DNA of 64,000 nt from Tenacibaculum sp. Bg11-29 (GTDB taxonomy: Bacteria > Bacteroidota > Bacteroidia > Flavobacteriales > Flavobacteriaceae), in assembly GCF_002836595.1 (NCBI RefSeq), contig NZ_PJBB01000003.1, positions 1,797,001 through 1,861,000 on the forward strand, read 5' to 3'. Below, piece after piece: positions 33,313-42,590 of the stretch. The notes under the pieces are model-generated. The model was not told the origin of the DNA and searched no databases. It worked only from the letters and a program-made list of their open reading frames with translations. The translations under genes and the position numbers were made by a program. Every line of letters begins with the position of its first letter. The stretch's first letter is position 1.

Positions 33313-34313
33313 TAAAAAAAGTATTTAAATCAAGATTATATAAAGCAATTTTCTTTTCTATATTAATTTTATCAATAGGGGTAGGTGGGTATTTAATATT
33401 GTTCGATTATTCTTTTATCGACGCATTATATATGACAATAATAACCATTACTACTATTGGTTTTGGAGAAGTTCATCCGTTTGGTACTGGAGAAAAAATA
33501 TTTACAATAGGTTTAATATTATCTAGCTTATTTATATTTGGATACGCCGTATCATCATTTTCCGAATATTTAATAAGCGGGCAATTTTTTCATCAATTAA
33601 AAATAAAAAAAGTGCAAAAAAAAATAGAAAAGTTAAAAGGACATACTATTGTTTGCGGTTATGGTAGAAACGGTAAACAGGCTATATCAAAATTAAATAG
33701 TTATAAGAAAGATTTTGTGGTTGTAGAAAAACATGAAGATGTTATTAAACAATTAGATGAAAAAGGAGTGCTGAATATTGAAGGAGATGCAACAACTGAT
33801 GAGGCGTTAATAAAAGCAGGAATTTTAAATGCGGATTATTTAATTACAGTTTTACCTTCAGATGCTGATAATTTATTTGTGGTATTAACAGCAAGTCAGC
33901 TTAATAAAAAATGCAAGATAATAAGTAGAGCCTCTAAAGAAACTTCTTACAGTAAACTTAAAATAGCAGGAGCAGACAATGTAATTATGCCAGATAAATT
34001 AGGAGGAGCTCATATGGCATCTTTGGTTGTTACACCTGATGTTATTGAATTTGTTGATAGATTAACTATTGAAGGAGATACGACTGCAAATCTTGAAGAA
34101 ATAGCAATAGACAATTTACCTGAAGAATATTTAAATAGAACAATTTTAGATTTAGATTTAAGAAAAAAAACAGGTTGTACAGTCATAGGTTACAGAACAC
34201 CTGATAAAGAATATCTTATAAATCCTGATGCTTCTGTAGAGCTTACAGCTGGAGCAAACCTAATTGTTTTAGGGCGTCCTGAGCAAATAGTTAAATTAAG
34301 AGAGTTATTTTAA
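33309..34313 (+). CDS. Potassium channel with RCK/TrkA-N domain
   Basis: 334 aa. Two transmembrane helices flank the pore loop with selectivity filter TTIGFGE (around residue 50). A TrkA-N/RCK domain with the nucleotide-binding motif CGYGRNGKQA (about 116-125) and a TrkA-C domain follow at the C-terminus. It forms ligand-gated K+ channels of the MthK/Kch type. It overlaps its neighbours by 4 nt and 1 nt. Confidence 0.9.
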   Translation: MIKKVFKSRLYKAIFFSILILSIGVGGYLILFDYSFIDALYMTIITITTIGFGEVHPFGTGEKIFTIGLILSSLFIFGYAVSSFSEYLISGQFFHQLKIKKVQKKIEKLKGHTIVCGYGRNGKQAISKLNSYKKDFVVVEKHEDVIKQLDEKGVLNIEGDATTDEALIKAGILNADYLITVLPSDADNLFVVLTASQLNKKCKIISRASKETSYSKLKIAGADNVIMPDKLGGAHMASLVVTPDVIEFVDRLTIEGDTTANLEEIAIDNLPEEYLNRTILDLDLRKKTGCTVIGYRTPDKEYLINPDASVELTAGANLIVLGRPEQIVKLRELF

Positions 34314-35212
34314 TGAAGAATATTGTTATAACAGGAAGTAACGGTTTATTGGGGCAAACTTTAGTGAATTTATTATTAAAAGAAAAACAAAATTATAATG
34401 TAATAGGTTTTTCTCGTGGAGAAAATAGAAGTGGAAGAAATGATTTTAAATATGTTTCTATTGATATTACTGATGAGGAAATACTAGTTGAGAAGTTAAG
34501 AGAGCACAGCCCTGATATTATTGTAAATACAGCAGCAATGACAAATGTTGATGCTTGTGAAGAGAATAAAGTAGCGTGTGATAAATTAAATACTGATGTA
34601 GTTCGACATTTAAAAGAATATTCTGAAGAAAAAAACACACATTTAATTCATCTGTCTACTGATTTTATTTTTGATGGTGAAAATGGTCCTTATAAGGAAA
34701 CAGACAAACCGAAACCATTAAATTATTATGGATTGTCTAAGTTAAAATCAGAAAATATTTTAACTACATCTAATATAGACTATACTATTCTTAGAACTAT
34801 CTTGGTCTACGGAAAAGTTTTTGATATGACACGTAGTAATATTGTATTATGGGTAAAGAAATCTTTAGAAAATAAAGAGCAGATTACGATAGTTAATGAT
34901 CAGTATCGTATGCCAACATATGTTGTAGATTTAGCATTAGCCTGTAAGTTATCTATTGATACTAAAACTACTGGTGTTTTTAATATTTCATCAAATACAT
35001 TATTAAGTATTTATGAAATAGCAAAACAGGTAGCTGATGTTTTTAATTTAGATGAGAATTTAATAAAATCAATTTCTACAACGGAATTAAACCAAAAAGC
35101 AATTCGACCAGTTAAAACGGGATTTAATTTAACGAAAACAAATAAGGTATTAAAATTTTTCCCAAAATCATTTAAAGAAGATTTACAAAAATTTAAAGAA
35201 AAGCTAACTTAA
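34313..35212 (+). CDS. RmlD-like NAD-dependent reductase (SDR family)
   Basis: 299 aa extended SDR with GSNGLLGQTL at the N-terminus and YYGLSKLKSE (catalytic Tyr/Lys). It resembles dTDP-4-dehydrorhamnose reductase, but no other rhamnose genes are present, so the substrate is uncertain. The start overlaps the last base of the K+ channel stop codon. Confidence 0.82.
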   Translation: MKNIVITGSNGLLGQTLVNLLLKEKQNYNVIGFSRGENRSGRNDFKYVSIDITDEEILVEKLREHSPDIIVNTAAMTNVDACEENKVACDKLNTDVVRHLKEYSEEKNTHLIHLSTDFIFDGENGPYKETDKPKPLNYYGLSKLKSENILTTSNIDYTILRTILVYGKVFDMTRSNIVLWVKKSLENKEQITIVNDQYRMPTYVVDLALACKLSIDTKTTGVFNISSNTLLSIYEIAKQVADVFNLDENLIKSISTTELNQKAIRPVKTGFNLTKTNKVLKFFPKSFKEDLQKFKEKLT

Positions 35213-35298
35213 AAAATACATTTAACGATTAAAACTTGTTGAAAGTTCATTTTTTTAAGATATTGCGGGTTACAAATTCAAAAACTAACATATCTATT

Positions 35299-36888
35299 AT
35301 GAATAAAAGACTTCTTACGTTATTATTTTTATTAATAACACCAATGTTAACGTTTGCACAAGAAAAAGGTTTAGATCAGAAAATAGATGAAGTTTTTGGG
35401 GATGCTACAGGATGGTTTGTTAATCTTATTTTTTATCAAATTGATTTTGGAGGAGGAGTAAAAATATTTTGGGTGCTTTTTCCATTAATTTTAGGAGCCT
35501 TGTATTTTACAGTTTATTTTAAATTTATAAATTTTAAAGGATTTTTCACTTCAATAAATATTGTTAGAGGTAAATATGATGAGCTTGATCATCATGAGTC
35601 TATGATAGCTGCAGGGGATTCTACACCTGGAGGTGATAACATTGAAACGATAGCTATAGAAAATCATGAAGGGGAAGTTTCTCATTTTCAGGCGTTAACA
35701 GCGGCTTTGTCAGCAACTGTTGGTTTGGGAAATATTGCAGGAGTAGCAATTGCTGTTTCAATTGGTGGAGCAGGAGCTACATTTTGGATGATTGTAGCAG
35801 GTTTCTTAGGAATGGCTTCTAAATTTGTAGAATGTACATTAGGAGTAAAATATAGAGATATTGATGAGAATGGAACAGTCTACGGAGGTCCAATGTATTA
35901 TTTAACGAAAGGATTAAAATCAAAAGGGCTTGAAGGTTTAGGTAAAGTTTTAGCTGCTCTTTTTGCTATATTCGTTATAGGTGGTTCATTTGGAGGAGGT
36001 AACATGTTTCAAGTAAATCAAGCAGCGCAACTTTTTGAACATATGACAGGAGGTCAAGAATCATTTATACACGGTTATAGATGGGCTTTTGGTTTAGTAA
36101 TGGCAATATTAGTAGGTATTGTAATAATTGGAGGAATTAAAAAAATAGCAAAGGTTACAGATAAAATTGTACCATTTATGGTTGTTATTTATGTAATAGC
36201 TTCTTTGTTTGTTATTATTGTAAATTACGATATGATAGGAACAGCTTTTGTGCAAATATTTGATGGAGCTTTTAGCCCTGAAGGAGTTGCAGGTGGAGCT
36301 GTAGGTGTTTTAGTACAAGGGTTTAGAAGAGCAGCTTTTTCTAATGAAGCAGGAGTAGGTTCGGCTTCAATAGCGCATTCAGCAGTAAAAACTAAATATG
36401 CAGCATCAGAAGGGTTGGTAGCGTTATTAGAACCTTTTATAGATACAGTTGTGGTTTGTACAATGACAGCATTAGTTTTAATAATCACAGGAAATGTTAC
36501 TTCTGCAAATGCAGGGTTAGACGATGCACAAGCGATATTATTAACTTCAGGAGCTTTTGAATCAGCTATCTCATGGTTTCCATATGTTTTAACAGTAGCT
36601 GTAGTGTTATTTGCATTTAGCACAATGATCTCTTGGTCTTATTATGGGTATCAAGGTTGGGCATATTTATTTGGAAGGTCTAAAAAAATGGAATATGCAT
36701 ATAAAACATTATTCTGTCTTTTTGTAATTGTAGGTGCTTCAATTAGTTTAGGGTCAGTAATAGGTTTTTCAGATGCAATGATTTTTGCAATGATGGTTCC
36801 TAATATGATTGGATTAGTACTTCTTGCTCCAAAAGTTAAAACTGAACTTTCAAAATATATGAAAGCAATAAAATCTAGTGAGGCATAA
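35299..36888 (+). CDS. Sodium:alanine symporter family protein (AGCS)
   Basis: 529 aa from ATG 35299. The frame is open from 35236, but the extra 21 residues would precede a clear signal-like N-terminus (MNKRLLTLLFLLITPMLTFAQ). About ten transmembrane helices follow. AGCS motifs include ATVGLGNIAGVAIAVSIGGAGATFWM and GPMYYLTKGL. It imports alanine or glycine with sodium. Flavobacterial members often have the additional N-terminal extension seen here. Confidence 0.9.
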   Translation: MNKRLLTLLFLLITPMLTFAQEKGLDQKIDEVFGDATGWFVNLIFYQIDFGGGVKIFWVLFPLILGALYFTVYFKFINFKGFFTSINIVRGKYDELDHHESMIAAGDSTPGGDNIETIAIENHEGEVSHFQALTAALSATVGLGNIAGVAIAVSIGGAGATFWMIVAGFLGMASKFVECTLGVKYRDIDENGTVYGGPMYYLTKGLKSKGLEGLGKVLAALFAIFVIGGSFGGGNMFQVNQAAQLFEHMTGGQESFIHGYRWAFGLVMAILVGIVIIGGIKKIAKVTDKIVPFMVVIYVIASLFVIIVNYDMIGTAFVQIFDGAFSPEGVAGGAVGVLVQGFRRAAFSNEAGVGSASIAHSAVKTKYAASEGLVALLEPFIDTVVVCTMTALVLIITGNVTSANAGLDDAQAILLTSGAFESAISWFPYVLTVAVVLFAFSTMISWSYYGYQGWAYLFGRSKKMEYAYKTLFCLFVIVGASISLGSVIGFSDAMIFAMMVPNMIGLVLLAPKVKTELSKYMKAIKSSEA

Positions 36889-36898
36889 AAAATATAAA

Positions 36899-37801
36899 AT
36901 GAAATATTTTAAATCCCATTTCTGGTATAATAAACGCCAAAGAAATGGGGTTTTCTTTTTATTACTCATTATTGTCATTCTTCAAGTTATTTATGTTTTT
37001 GCTGATTTTTCGTCAGATAAAATAATTGACACGAATTCAATCGAGATTCTCGCTTTTCAAAATAAAATAGATAGTTTAAAGAAAGAAGCACTAGAAAAAA
37101 GAAAGCCTAAAAAATATCCTTTTAACCCTAATTATATTACTGATTTTAAAGGGTACCAATTAGGAATGACTGTTCAGGAAATTGACAGGTTACATAAATA
37201 CAGGAAACAAAGAAAATTTGTGAACTCAGCTAAAGAGTTTCAAAAAGCAACAAAAATTTCAGATAGCTTATTGAATAAAATATCTCCTCTATTTAAGTTT
37301 CCAAAATGGGTAAGTAAGAGAAATAAATTAAAGAAGCAATCAAATTATAGTGTTGTAACAAATAATTCTAGTAGTGTAGGAGGAAGTCCTTATAAACCGT
37401 TAACAACGAATATAAATGAGGCGAATCAACAAGATTTTGAAGCTATTAGTGGAGTGGGAGAAGTAATTTCTACGAGGATTGTAAAATATAGGAGAAAACT
37501 ACAGGGTTTTTCTTACGAATCTCAAATTTATGAAGTCTGGGGGATAGAAAAAATCACTGTAAAAAGAATTCTAAAAATATTTAAGGTTTATAAGAAACCA
37601 AAGATTAAAAAGGCAAATGTTAACACGGTTACGTTTAAAGAATTGTTAAAAAACCCATACATTGATTATCAATTGTGTAAGAATATTTTAGAATATAGAG
37701 ATGAAATAGCAGAGTTTCAGGACATTTTAGAATTAAAAAACATTGATAGTTTTCCAATTAAGAAATACGATAGAATAGTTTTATATTTGAAAGCAGAATA
37801 A
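36899..37801 (+). CDS. Helix-hairpin-helix (ComEA-like) protein
   Basis: 300 aa from ATG 36899; an ATG at 36878 would overlap the previous gene by 11 nt. One N-terminal transmembrane helix (VFFLLLIIVILQVIYVFA) precedes a charged region. Two helix-hairpin-helix units follow (NINEANQQDFEAISGVGEVI and NVNTVTFKELLKNPYIDY). ComEA-type HhH domains bind DNA; whether this one serves DNA uptake is unknown. Confidence 0.82.
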   Translation: MKYFKSHFWYNKRQRNGVFFLLLIIVILQVIYVFADFSSDKIIDTNSIEILAFQNKIDSLKKEALEKRKPKKYPFNPNYITDFKGYQLGMTVQEIDRLHKYRKQRKFVNSAKEFQKATKISDSLLNKISPLFKFPKWVSKRNKLKKQSNYSVVTNNSSSVGGSPYKPLTTNINEANQQDFEAISGVGEVISTRIVKYRRKLQGFSYESQIYEVWGIEKITVKRILKIFKVYKKPKIKKANVNTVTFKELLKNPYIDYQLCKNILEYRDEIAEFQDILELKNIDSFPIKKYDRIVLYLKAE

Positions 37802-37831
37802 ACAAACAACAAACAAACAGAATATATAATT

Positions 37832-38998
37832 ATGAACAGTATGTATTTTACTGAAGAGCATGACTTTTTTCGTCAAAGCTTTAAAGATTTTTTACAAAAA
37901 GAAGTTGTACCCCATGTTAATAAATGGGAAAAAGACGGAACAGTAGAGCGTTTTATTTGGAAGAAATTTGGAGAAATGGGATATTTCGGATTAAATCAAC
38001 CAGAAGAATATGGTGGTTTAGGCTTAGATCTTTTTTATACCGTTATTTTTTTAGAAGAATTACAAAAAATAAACTCAGGTGGTTTTGCAGCGAATATGTG
38101 GGCACATGCTTATTTAGCAATGACTCATTTAAATAAAGAAGGAGACGATAGAATAAAGAAAAAATATTTAACCCCGAGTATTGATGGAGATAAAATAGGG
38201 TGTTTATGCATCTCTGAACCATTTGGAGGTAGTGATGTTGCTGGTATGAGAACAACAGCAGTTAAGAAAGGAGATACATATGTAATCAATGGGTCTAAAA
38301 CATTTATTACAAACGGAATATATTCTGATTATTTAGTGGTTGCTGCAAAGACAGATCTAGAAGATAGGCATAAAGGAATGAGTATTTTTATTGTAGATAG
38401 AGATACTAAAGGTATTTCTTCAACAAAATTAGATAAATTAGGTTGGAGAGCTTCTGATACTGCAGAGATTGCTTTTGATAATGTGGTAATTCCTACGGAG
38501 AATTTAATGGGGGATGAAGGAAAAGGATTTCCTTATATAATGCAGCACTTTGCTTTAGAGCGCTTAATAATGGCAATCAATGCACATGCAAGAGCAGAAT
38601 ACGCAGTAGATTATGTGATAAATTACATGAGTGAAAGAGAAGCGTTTGGTAAAACGCTAGATAAATTTCAGGCATTACGTCATAAAGTTGCAGAAATGGC
38701 TTCTAAAGTTGATATGTGTAGAGAATATAACTATTCAATTACGAAACGATTAAATGAAGGAGTTTATGTTGTTAAAGAAGCAAGTATGAGTAAAATGTTA
38801 TCTACCAAAATGGCAGATGAAGTTATTTATGATGCATTGCAGTTGTTAGGAGGTTACGGTTATATGGAAGAGTATCCATTAGCACGTTTGTTGCGAGATA
38901 GTCGCTTGGGGCCGATTGGTGGAGGTACTTCTGAAATCTTAAAAGAAATTATCGCGAAAATGATAATAGATAAGAAAGAGTATAAGCCTGCAACATAG
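37832..38998 (+). CDS. Acyl-CoA dehydrogenase
   Basis: 388 aa flavoprotein with the three-domain layout of the family: CISEPFGGSDVAGMRTTA (FAD contact), LERLIMAINAHARAEYAVDY, the helical C-terminal domain and RLLRDSRLGPIGGGTSEI. It catalyses alpha,beta-dehydrogenation of acyl-CoA in fatty or branched-chain acid oxidation. It stands alone here. Confidence 0.92.
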   Translation: MNSMYFTEEHDFFRQSFKDFLQKEVVPHVNKWEKDGTVERFIWKKFGEMGYFGLNQPEEYGGLGLDLFYTVIFLEELQKINSGGFAANMWAHAYLAMTHLNKEGDDRIKKKYLTPSIDGDKIGCLCISEPFGGSDVAGMRTTAVKKGDTYVINGSKTFITNGIYSDYLVVAAKTDLEDRHKGMSIFIVDRDTKGISSTKLDKLGWRASDTAEIAFDNVVIPTENLMGDEGKGFPYIMQHFALERLIMAINAHARAEYAVDYVINYMSEREAFGKTLDKFQALRHKVAEMASKVDMCREYNYSITKRLNEGVYVVKEASMSKMLSTKMADEVIYDALQLLGGYGYMEEYPLARLLRDSRLGPIGGGTSEILKEIIAKMIIDKKEYKPAT

Positions 38999-39055
38999 TT
39001 TTTTAATGTCTTTTAAATAAAATTAATAAATAACAGTTAATTAAAAAAGACTCAG

Positions 39056-39063
39056 TACATTTG
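39056..39063 (+). promoter_or_regulatory. -7 promoter element of rpsU
   Basis: TACATTTG matches the Bacteroidota -7 consensus TAnnTTTG and is followed by GCAGTCC. The same TACATTTGCAGTCC occurs before the tRNA cluster at 40658, so both are probably strong growth-related promoters. Confidence 0.7.
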
Positions 39064-39099
39064 CAGTCCTAAAAATAAAAATTTAGAGACTAGAATGAA

Positions 39100-39107
39100 G
39101 GGAGGTG
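39100..39107 (+). promoter_or_regulatory. Strong Shine-Dalgarno sequence of rpsU
   Basis: GGGAGGTG lies 7 nt before the ATG at 39115 and pairs with the CACCTCC end of 16S rRNA. Nearly all other genes in this window lack such a site. In Bacteroidota ribosomes bS21 helps hide the anti-SD, and rpsU encodes bS21, so this site fits autogenous control. Confidence 0.85.
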
Positions 39108-39114
39108 CTAACAC

Positions 39115-39312
39115 ATGTTAATTATTCCAATTAAAGAAGGAGAGAATATCGATAGAGCGTTAAAACGTTACAAACGAAAGTTTAGAGATGTAAAAATCTT
39201 AAGACAATTACGTGATAAGAAACAGTTCAATAAACCGTCTGTTGTTAAACGTGCTCAAATGAAAAAAGCCTCTTACGTTCAAGGATTAAGAACGAAAGAA
39301 GAAGTAAGTTAA
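39115..39312 (+). CDS. rpsU: 30S ribosomal protein bS21
   Basis: 65 aa, basic, with the family pattern IPIKEGENIDRALKRYKRKF and a basic C-terminal half. bS21 lies near the 3' end of 16S rRNA. The gene has its own promoter, the only strong Shine-Dalgarno I see in the window, and a clear terminator, so it forms a single-gene unit. Confidence 0.95.
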   Translation: MLIIPIKEGENIDRALKRYKRKFRDVKILRQLRDKKQFNKPSVVKRAQMKKASYVQGLRTKEEVS

Positions 39313-39334
39313 TATTGCTTACTTATAAAATGTA

Positions 39335-39365
39335 AAACCTGTATTGATTATGTCAATACAGGTTT
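39335..39365 (+). terminator. Terminator of rpsU
   Basis: A 13-bp perfect stem (AAACCTGTATTGA with its complement) around a 5-nt loop is followed by a run of T. It lies 22 nt after the rpsU stop. Confidence 0.9.
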
Positions 39366-39398
39366 TTTTGTATATTTAATTTTGAAAAAACAAGACTG

Positions 39399-40286
39399 AT
39401 GCTTATTACTGCTTTCTTAAAATACTTAGAACATGAAAAAAACTATTCAAAGAATACTATAAACGCATATCGTGTAGATATAATTACGTTTAAAGAGTTT
39501 TGTATAACAGAATTTAATCAAAATGAAATAGAAGAAGTTCATTACAACCAAATTAGAACTTGGATAGTCGCGCTTGTTAATAAGGGTATTTCAAATAGAA
39601 GTGTTAATAGGAAAATGAGTTCTTTAAAGACTTTTTATAATTTTTTACAGAAGGTTGGTGAAGTTGAGCTTAATCCGTTAGCGAAGCATAAAGCGTTAAA
39701 AGTTCAAAAAAAAATACAAACACCGTTTGATGAAGGTGAGGTGGAGCAGGTTTTAGAGCTTTTACGTGAAGGGGATGATTTTGAGTCGATAAGAGATAGG
39801 TTGATTGTAGAGTTGTTGTATTCAACAGGAATAAGGCGGATAGAGCTGATTAATATTAAAGAAAAGGATGTTGATTTTACTAAGCAGGTTATTAAAGTTT
39901 TAGGGAAAAGAAATAAGGAAAGATTTGTAATATTATTGCCATCGGTTTTAGAGACCTTAAATCAATACTTGAGTTTAAAAAGAAGTGATAATTTAGTAGG
40001 AGGCGATGAGCTTTTAGTAACAAAAAAAGGGGTTAAAATTTATGAAACTCTTGTGTACCGAATAATTAATTTGTACTTTAGTAGAGTGTCAACAAAAGCA
40101 AAAAAAAGTCCCCATATATTACGGCATGCTTTCGCTACACATTTACTTAATAATGGTGCGTCGTTAAATTCGGTTAAAGAATTACTAGGGCATTCAAGTT
40201 TAGCCTCTACCCAAGTGTATACGCATAATAGCTTGGAGCAGATAAAAAAAGTGTATAACATGGCTCATCCTAGAGAGTCGAAATAA
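39399..40286 (+). CDS. xerC: Tyrosine recombinase of the XerC type
   Basis: 295 aa. N-terminal SAM-like core-binding domain (YLEHEKNYSKNTINAY) and catalytic domain with Arg (STGIRRIE), HILRHAFATHLL, LGHSSLASTQVYTH and the Tyr in that last motif. XerC with XerD resolves chromosome dimers at dif. No dif-like site is seen next to the gene. The position beside rpsU and hpf is a familiar flavobacterial order, as far as I recall. Confidence 0.9.
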   Translation: MLITAFLKYLEHEKNYSKNTINAYRVDIITFKEFCITEFNQNEIEEVHYNQIRTWIVALVNKGISNRSVNRKMSSLKTFYNFLQKVGEVELNPLAKHKALKVQKKIQTPFDEGEVEQVLELLREGDDFESIRDRLIVELLYSTGIRRIELINIKEKDVDFTKQVIKVLGKRNKERFVILLPSVLETLNQYLSLKRSDNLVGGDELLVTKKGVKIYETLVYRIINLYFSRVSTKAKKSPHILRHAFATHLLNNGASLNSVKELLGHSSLASTQVYTHNSLEQIKKVYNMAHPRESK

Positions 40287-40299
40287 AGATTGAAAAATT

Positions 40300-40608
40300 A
40301 TGAAAGTATTCACACAGTCAGTAAACTTTACAGCAGATAAAAGTTTAATAGATTACATAGAGAAGAAAATAGGAGGTTTAGAAAAGTTTCATGATAAGAT
40401 AGTTGATGTAGAGGTTTTTTTAAAAGTGCAGAAAACTAGCGAAAAAGAAAATAAAATTACTGAAGTTAAAATAAATATACCAGGTGATGAGATAATAGTT
40501 AAAAAAATAAACAAAACCTTTGAAGAAGGTGTGAATATTGCCGTTGATTCTTTAAAAAGAAGCTTAAAAAAGTCGAAAGAAAAGCTTAGAGATTCCTTAG
40601 TTTCATAA
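40300..40608 (+). CDS. hpf: Ribosome hibernation promoting factor (short HPF type)
   Basis: 102 aa with the beta-alpha-beta-beta-beta-alpha pattern of the HPF/YfiA family (VNFTADKSLIDYIEKKIGGLEKF at the start, basic last helix). It lacks the C-terminal dimerisation domain of long HPF. It binds the 30S decoding region in stationary phase. It lies 13 nt after xerC and is probably in the same operon. Confidence 0.88.
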   Translation: MKVFTQSVNFTADKSLIDYIEKKIGGLEKFHDKIVDVEVFLKVQKTSEKENKITEVKINIPGDEIIVKKINKTFEEGVNIAVDSLKRSLKKSKEKLRDSLVS

Positions 40609-40657
40609 AAAGATAAAAATTATTCATAAAAAGTTTTAAAGTTTAAAAATTACTTTA

Positions 40658-40665
40658 TACATTTG
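40658..40665 (+). promoter_or_regulatory. -7 promoter element of the tRNA-tuf cluster
   Basis: TACATTTG matches TAnnTTTG, about 43 nt before the first tRNA. The downstream GCAGTCC repeats that of the rpsU promoter. Confidence 0.65.
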
Positions 40666-40707
40666 CAGTCCGTTAGAAATAGCGGATTGTTTTTTATGAC
40701 AATAAAA

Positions 40708-40781
40708 GCCGATGTAGCTCAGCTGGCTAGAGCAGCTGATTTGTAATCAGCAGGTCGTGGGTTCGAGTCCCTCCATCGGCT
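40708..40781 (+). tRNA. tRNA-Thr (anticodon TGT)
   Basis: 74 nt. Acceptor GCCGATG pairs with CATCGGC; anticodon stem GCTGA/TCAGC holds the loop TTTGTAA with TGT at positions 34-36. The T arm GTGGG-TTCGAGT-CCCTC is normal. CCA is not encoded. Confidence 0.96.
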
Positions 40782-40827
40782 CTTAAATTAAGAGAAACGT
40801 TCTTAAACATACTATTAAAAAACCAAT

Positions 40828-40910
40828 GGGGAGATACCAAAGCGGCCAACTGGGACGGACTGTAACTCCGTTGTCTTACGACTTCGCAGGTTCGAATCCT
40901 GCTCTCCCCA
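40828..40910 (+). tRNA. tRNA-Tyr (anticodon GTA)
   Basis: 83 nt class II tRNA with a long variable arm. Acceptor GGGGAGA/TCTCCCC, anticodon stem ACGGA/TCCGT with loop CTGTAAC, and T loop TTCGAAT. Discriminator A. Confidence 0.96.
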
Positions 40911-40981
40911 CTTTTTTAAAACCGATTAGTTAATATATCAAGCTTCAACTTTTGATTATTGATGAAAGGTTTTAAAAATAC

Positions 40982-41054
40982 GCGAAAGTAGCTCAGTTGG
41001 TAGAGCGTCAGCCTTCCAAGCTGAATGTCGCCAGTTCGAACCTGGTCTTTCGCT
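40982..41054 (+). tRNA. tRNA-Gly (anticodon TCC)
   Basis: 73 nt. Acceptor GCGAAAG/CTTTCGC; anticodon stem TCAGC/GCTGA with loop CTTCCAA (TCC). T loop TTCGAAC. Confidence 0.96.
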
Positions 41055-41068
41055 CTAAAATTATCCAC

Positions 41069-41141
41069 GCCGGTGTAGCTCAGTTGGTAGAGCGCATCCT
41101 TGGTAGGGATGAGGTCACCGGTTCAAATCCGGTCATTGGCT
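41069..41141 (+). tRNA. tRNA-Thr (anticodon GGT)
   Basis: 73 nt. Acceptor GCCGGTG/CATTGGC has two G-T pairs; anticodon stem CATCC/GGATG with loop TTGGTAG (GGT). It lies 73 nt before tuf. Confidence 0.95.
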
Positions 41142-41214
41142 CTTTTTTAGAGTTTTTTTAAAAAAGAATTTAAAGTAACACTAAATATTTAACTAAGAAT
41201 TAAAATTAATAATC

Positions 41215-42402
41215 ATGGCAAAAGAAACTTACGATCGTTCGAAGCCCCACTTAAATGTTGGAACTATTGGTCACGTAGATCACGGTAAAACTACATTAAC
41301 TGCTGCTATCACTAAAGTATTAGCTGATGCAGGATTCTCTGAAGCTAGAGATTTTGATCAAATCGATAATGCACCAGAAGAAAAAGAGAGAGGTATAACA
41401 ATTAACTCTTCTCACGTAGAATATGCAACAGCAAACCGTCATTACGCGCACGTTGACTGTCCAGGTCACGCCGATTACGTAAAGAACATGGTAACTGGTG
41501 CTGCACAAATGGATGGAGCTATTTTAGTAGTAGCTGCAACAGATGGTCCAATGCCACAAACTCGTGAGCATATTTTATTAGGTCGTCAGGTAGGTATTCC
41601 ACGTATGGTTGTTTTTATGAACAAAGTGGATATGGTTGATGATGAAGAATTGATCGAATTAGTAGAAATGGAAGTAAGAGAATTGTTATCTTTCTATGAT
41701 TATGATGGAGATAATGGTCCTGTAATTGCTGGTTCTGCTTTAGGTGCTTTAAATGGTGAACAAAAATGGGTTGATACAGTGCTAGAATTAATGGCAGCTG
41801 TTGATTCTTGGATTGAAGAGCCATTAAGAGAAACTGAAAAGCCTTTCTTAATGCCTATTGAAGATGTATTTTCAATTACAGGTCGTGGTACAGTTGCTAC
41901 TGGTCGTATTGAAACAGGTATCATCAATTCTGGAGAATCTGTAGATATTATTGGTATGGGTACTGAGAAGTTAACTTCTACAGTAACTGGTATCGAAATG
42001 TTCCGTCAAATCTTAGATAGAGGTGAGGCAGGAGATAACGCTGGTATCTTATTAAGAGGTATTGCAAAAGAAGATATAAAAAGAGGAATGGTAATCTGTA
42101 AGCCAGGTTCTGTAACTCCACACGCTAAGTTTAAGGCTGAGGTGTATGTATTGAAAAAAGAAGAAGGTGGACGTCACACTCCATTCCATAACAACTATCG
42201 TCCACAGTTTTACGTTCGTACAACTGATGTAACTGGTAATATTTTCTTACCTGATGGAGTTGAAATGGTTATGCCTGGAGATAACTTAACTATTACAGTT
42301 GAATTAATCCAACCAATTGCATTAAACTTAGGTTTACAGTTTGCTATCCGTGAAGGAGGTAGAACAGTAGGTGCAGGTCAGGTAACTGAAATTTTAGACT
42401 AA
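41215..42402 (+). CDS. tuf: Translation elongation factor Tu
   Basis: 395 aa GTPase that delivers aminoacyl-tRNA to the ribosome. It shows GHVDHGKTT (P loop), the RGITI switch, [12 protein letters not shown] and NKVDMVDD, then domains 2 and 3. It is cotranscribed with upstream tRNAs, and is followed by a strong hairpin and tRNA-Trp. Codon use is more biased than in the accessory genes, as expected for a highly expressed gene. Confidence 0.98.
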   Translation: MAKETYDRSKPHLNVGTIGHVDHGKTTLTAAITKVLADAGFSEARDFDQIDNAPEEKERGITINSSHVEYATANRHYAHVDCPGHADYVKNMVTGAAQMDGAILVVAATDGPMPQTREHILLGRQVGIPRMVVFMNKVDMVDDEELIELVEMEVRELLSFYDYDGDNGPVIAGSALGALNGEQKWVDTVLELMAAVDSWIEEPLRETEKPFLMPIEDVFSITGRGTVATGRIETGIINSGESVDIIGMGTEKLTSTVTGIEMFRQILDRGEAGDNAGILLRGIAKEDIKRGMVICKPGSVTPHAKFKAEVYVLKKEEGGRHTPFHNNYRPQFYVRTTDVTGNIFLPDGVEMVMPGDNLTITVELIQPIALNLGLQFAIREGGRTVGAGQVTEILD

Positions 42403-42426
42403 TCAATTAGTTTATACTATATAAAA

Positions 42427-42456
42427 AGGAGTCTCTTTAATGAGAGACTCCTTTTA
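42427..42456 (+). terminator. Terminator after tuf
   Basis: AAGGAGTCTCT and AGAGACTCCTT pair around a TTAATG-type loop and are followed by T and A runs. Transcription of tRNA-Trp and secE may continue past it or start anew. Confidence 0.8.
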
Positions 42457-42465
42457 AAAAAAAAT

Positions 42466-42537
42466 ACGGGCGTAGTTCAGCGGTAGAGCACTGGTTTCCA
42501 AAACCAGCTGTCGGGAGTTCGAATCTCTCCGCCCGTG
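42466..42537 (+). tRNA. tRNA-Trp (anticodon CCA)
   Basis: 72 nt. Acceptor ACGGGCG/CGCCCGT; anticodon stem CTGGT/ACCAG with loop TTCCAAA (CCA). It lies between tuf and secE, a conserved place in this phylum. Confidence 0.96.
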
Positions 42538-42590
42538 CATAATAAAACGAGTTGTGGTATTAAATCACAACTCGTTAAAAGGATAACAAA

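Noticed and set aside
36225..36623. 132-aa minus-strand ORF inside the AGCS symporter gene
   Set aside because: Antisense shadow of a well-conserved transporter; composition follows the reverse complement of its codons.
39399..40286. Phage integrase marking a genomic island
   Set aside because: Sequence and place between rpsU and hpf fit a housekeeping XerC-type recombinase; no att repeats or phage genes are seen, even with tRNA genes nearby.
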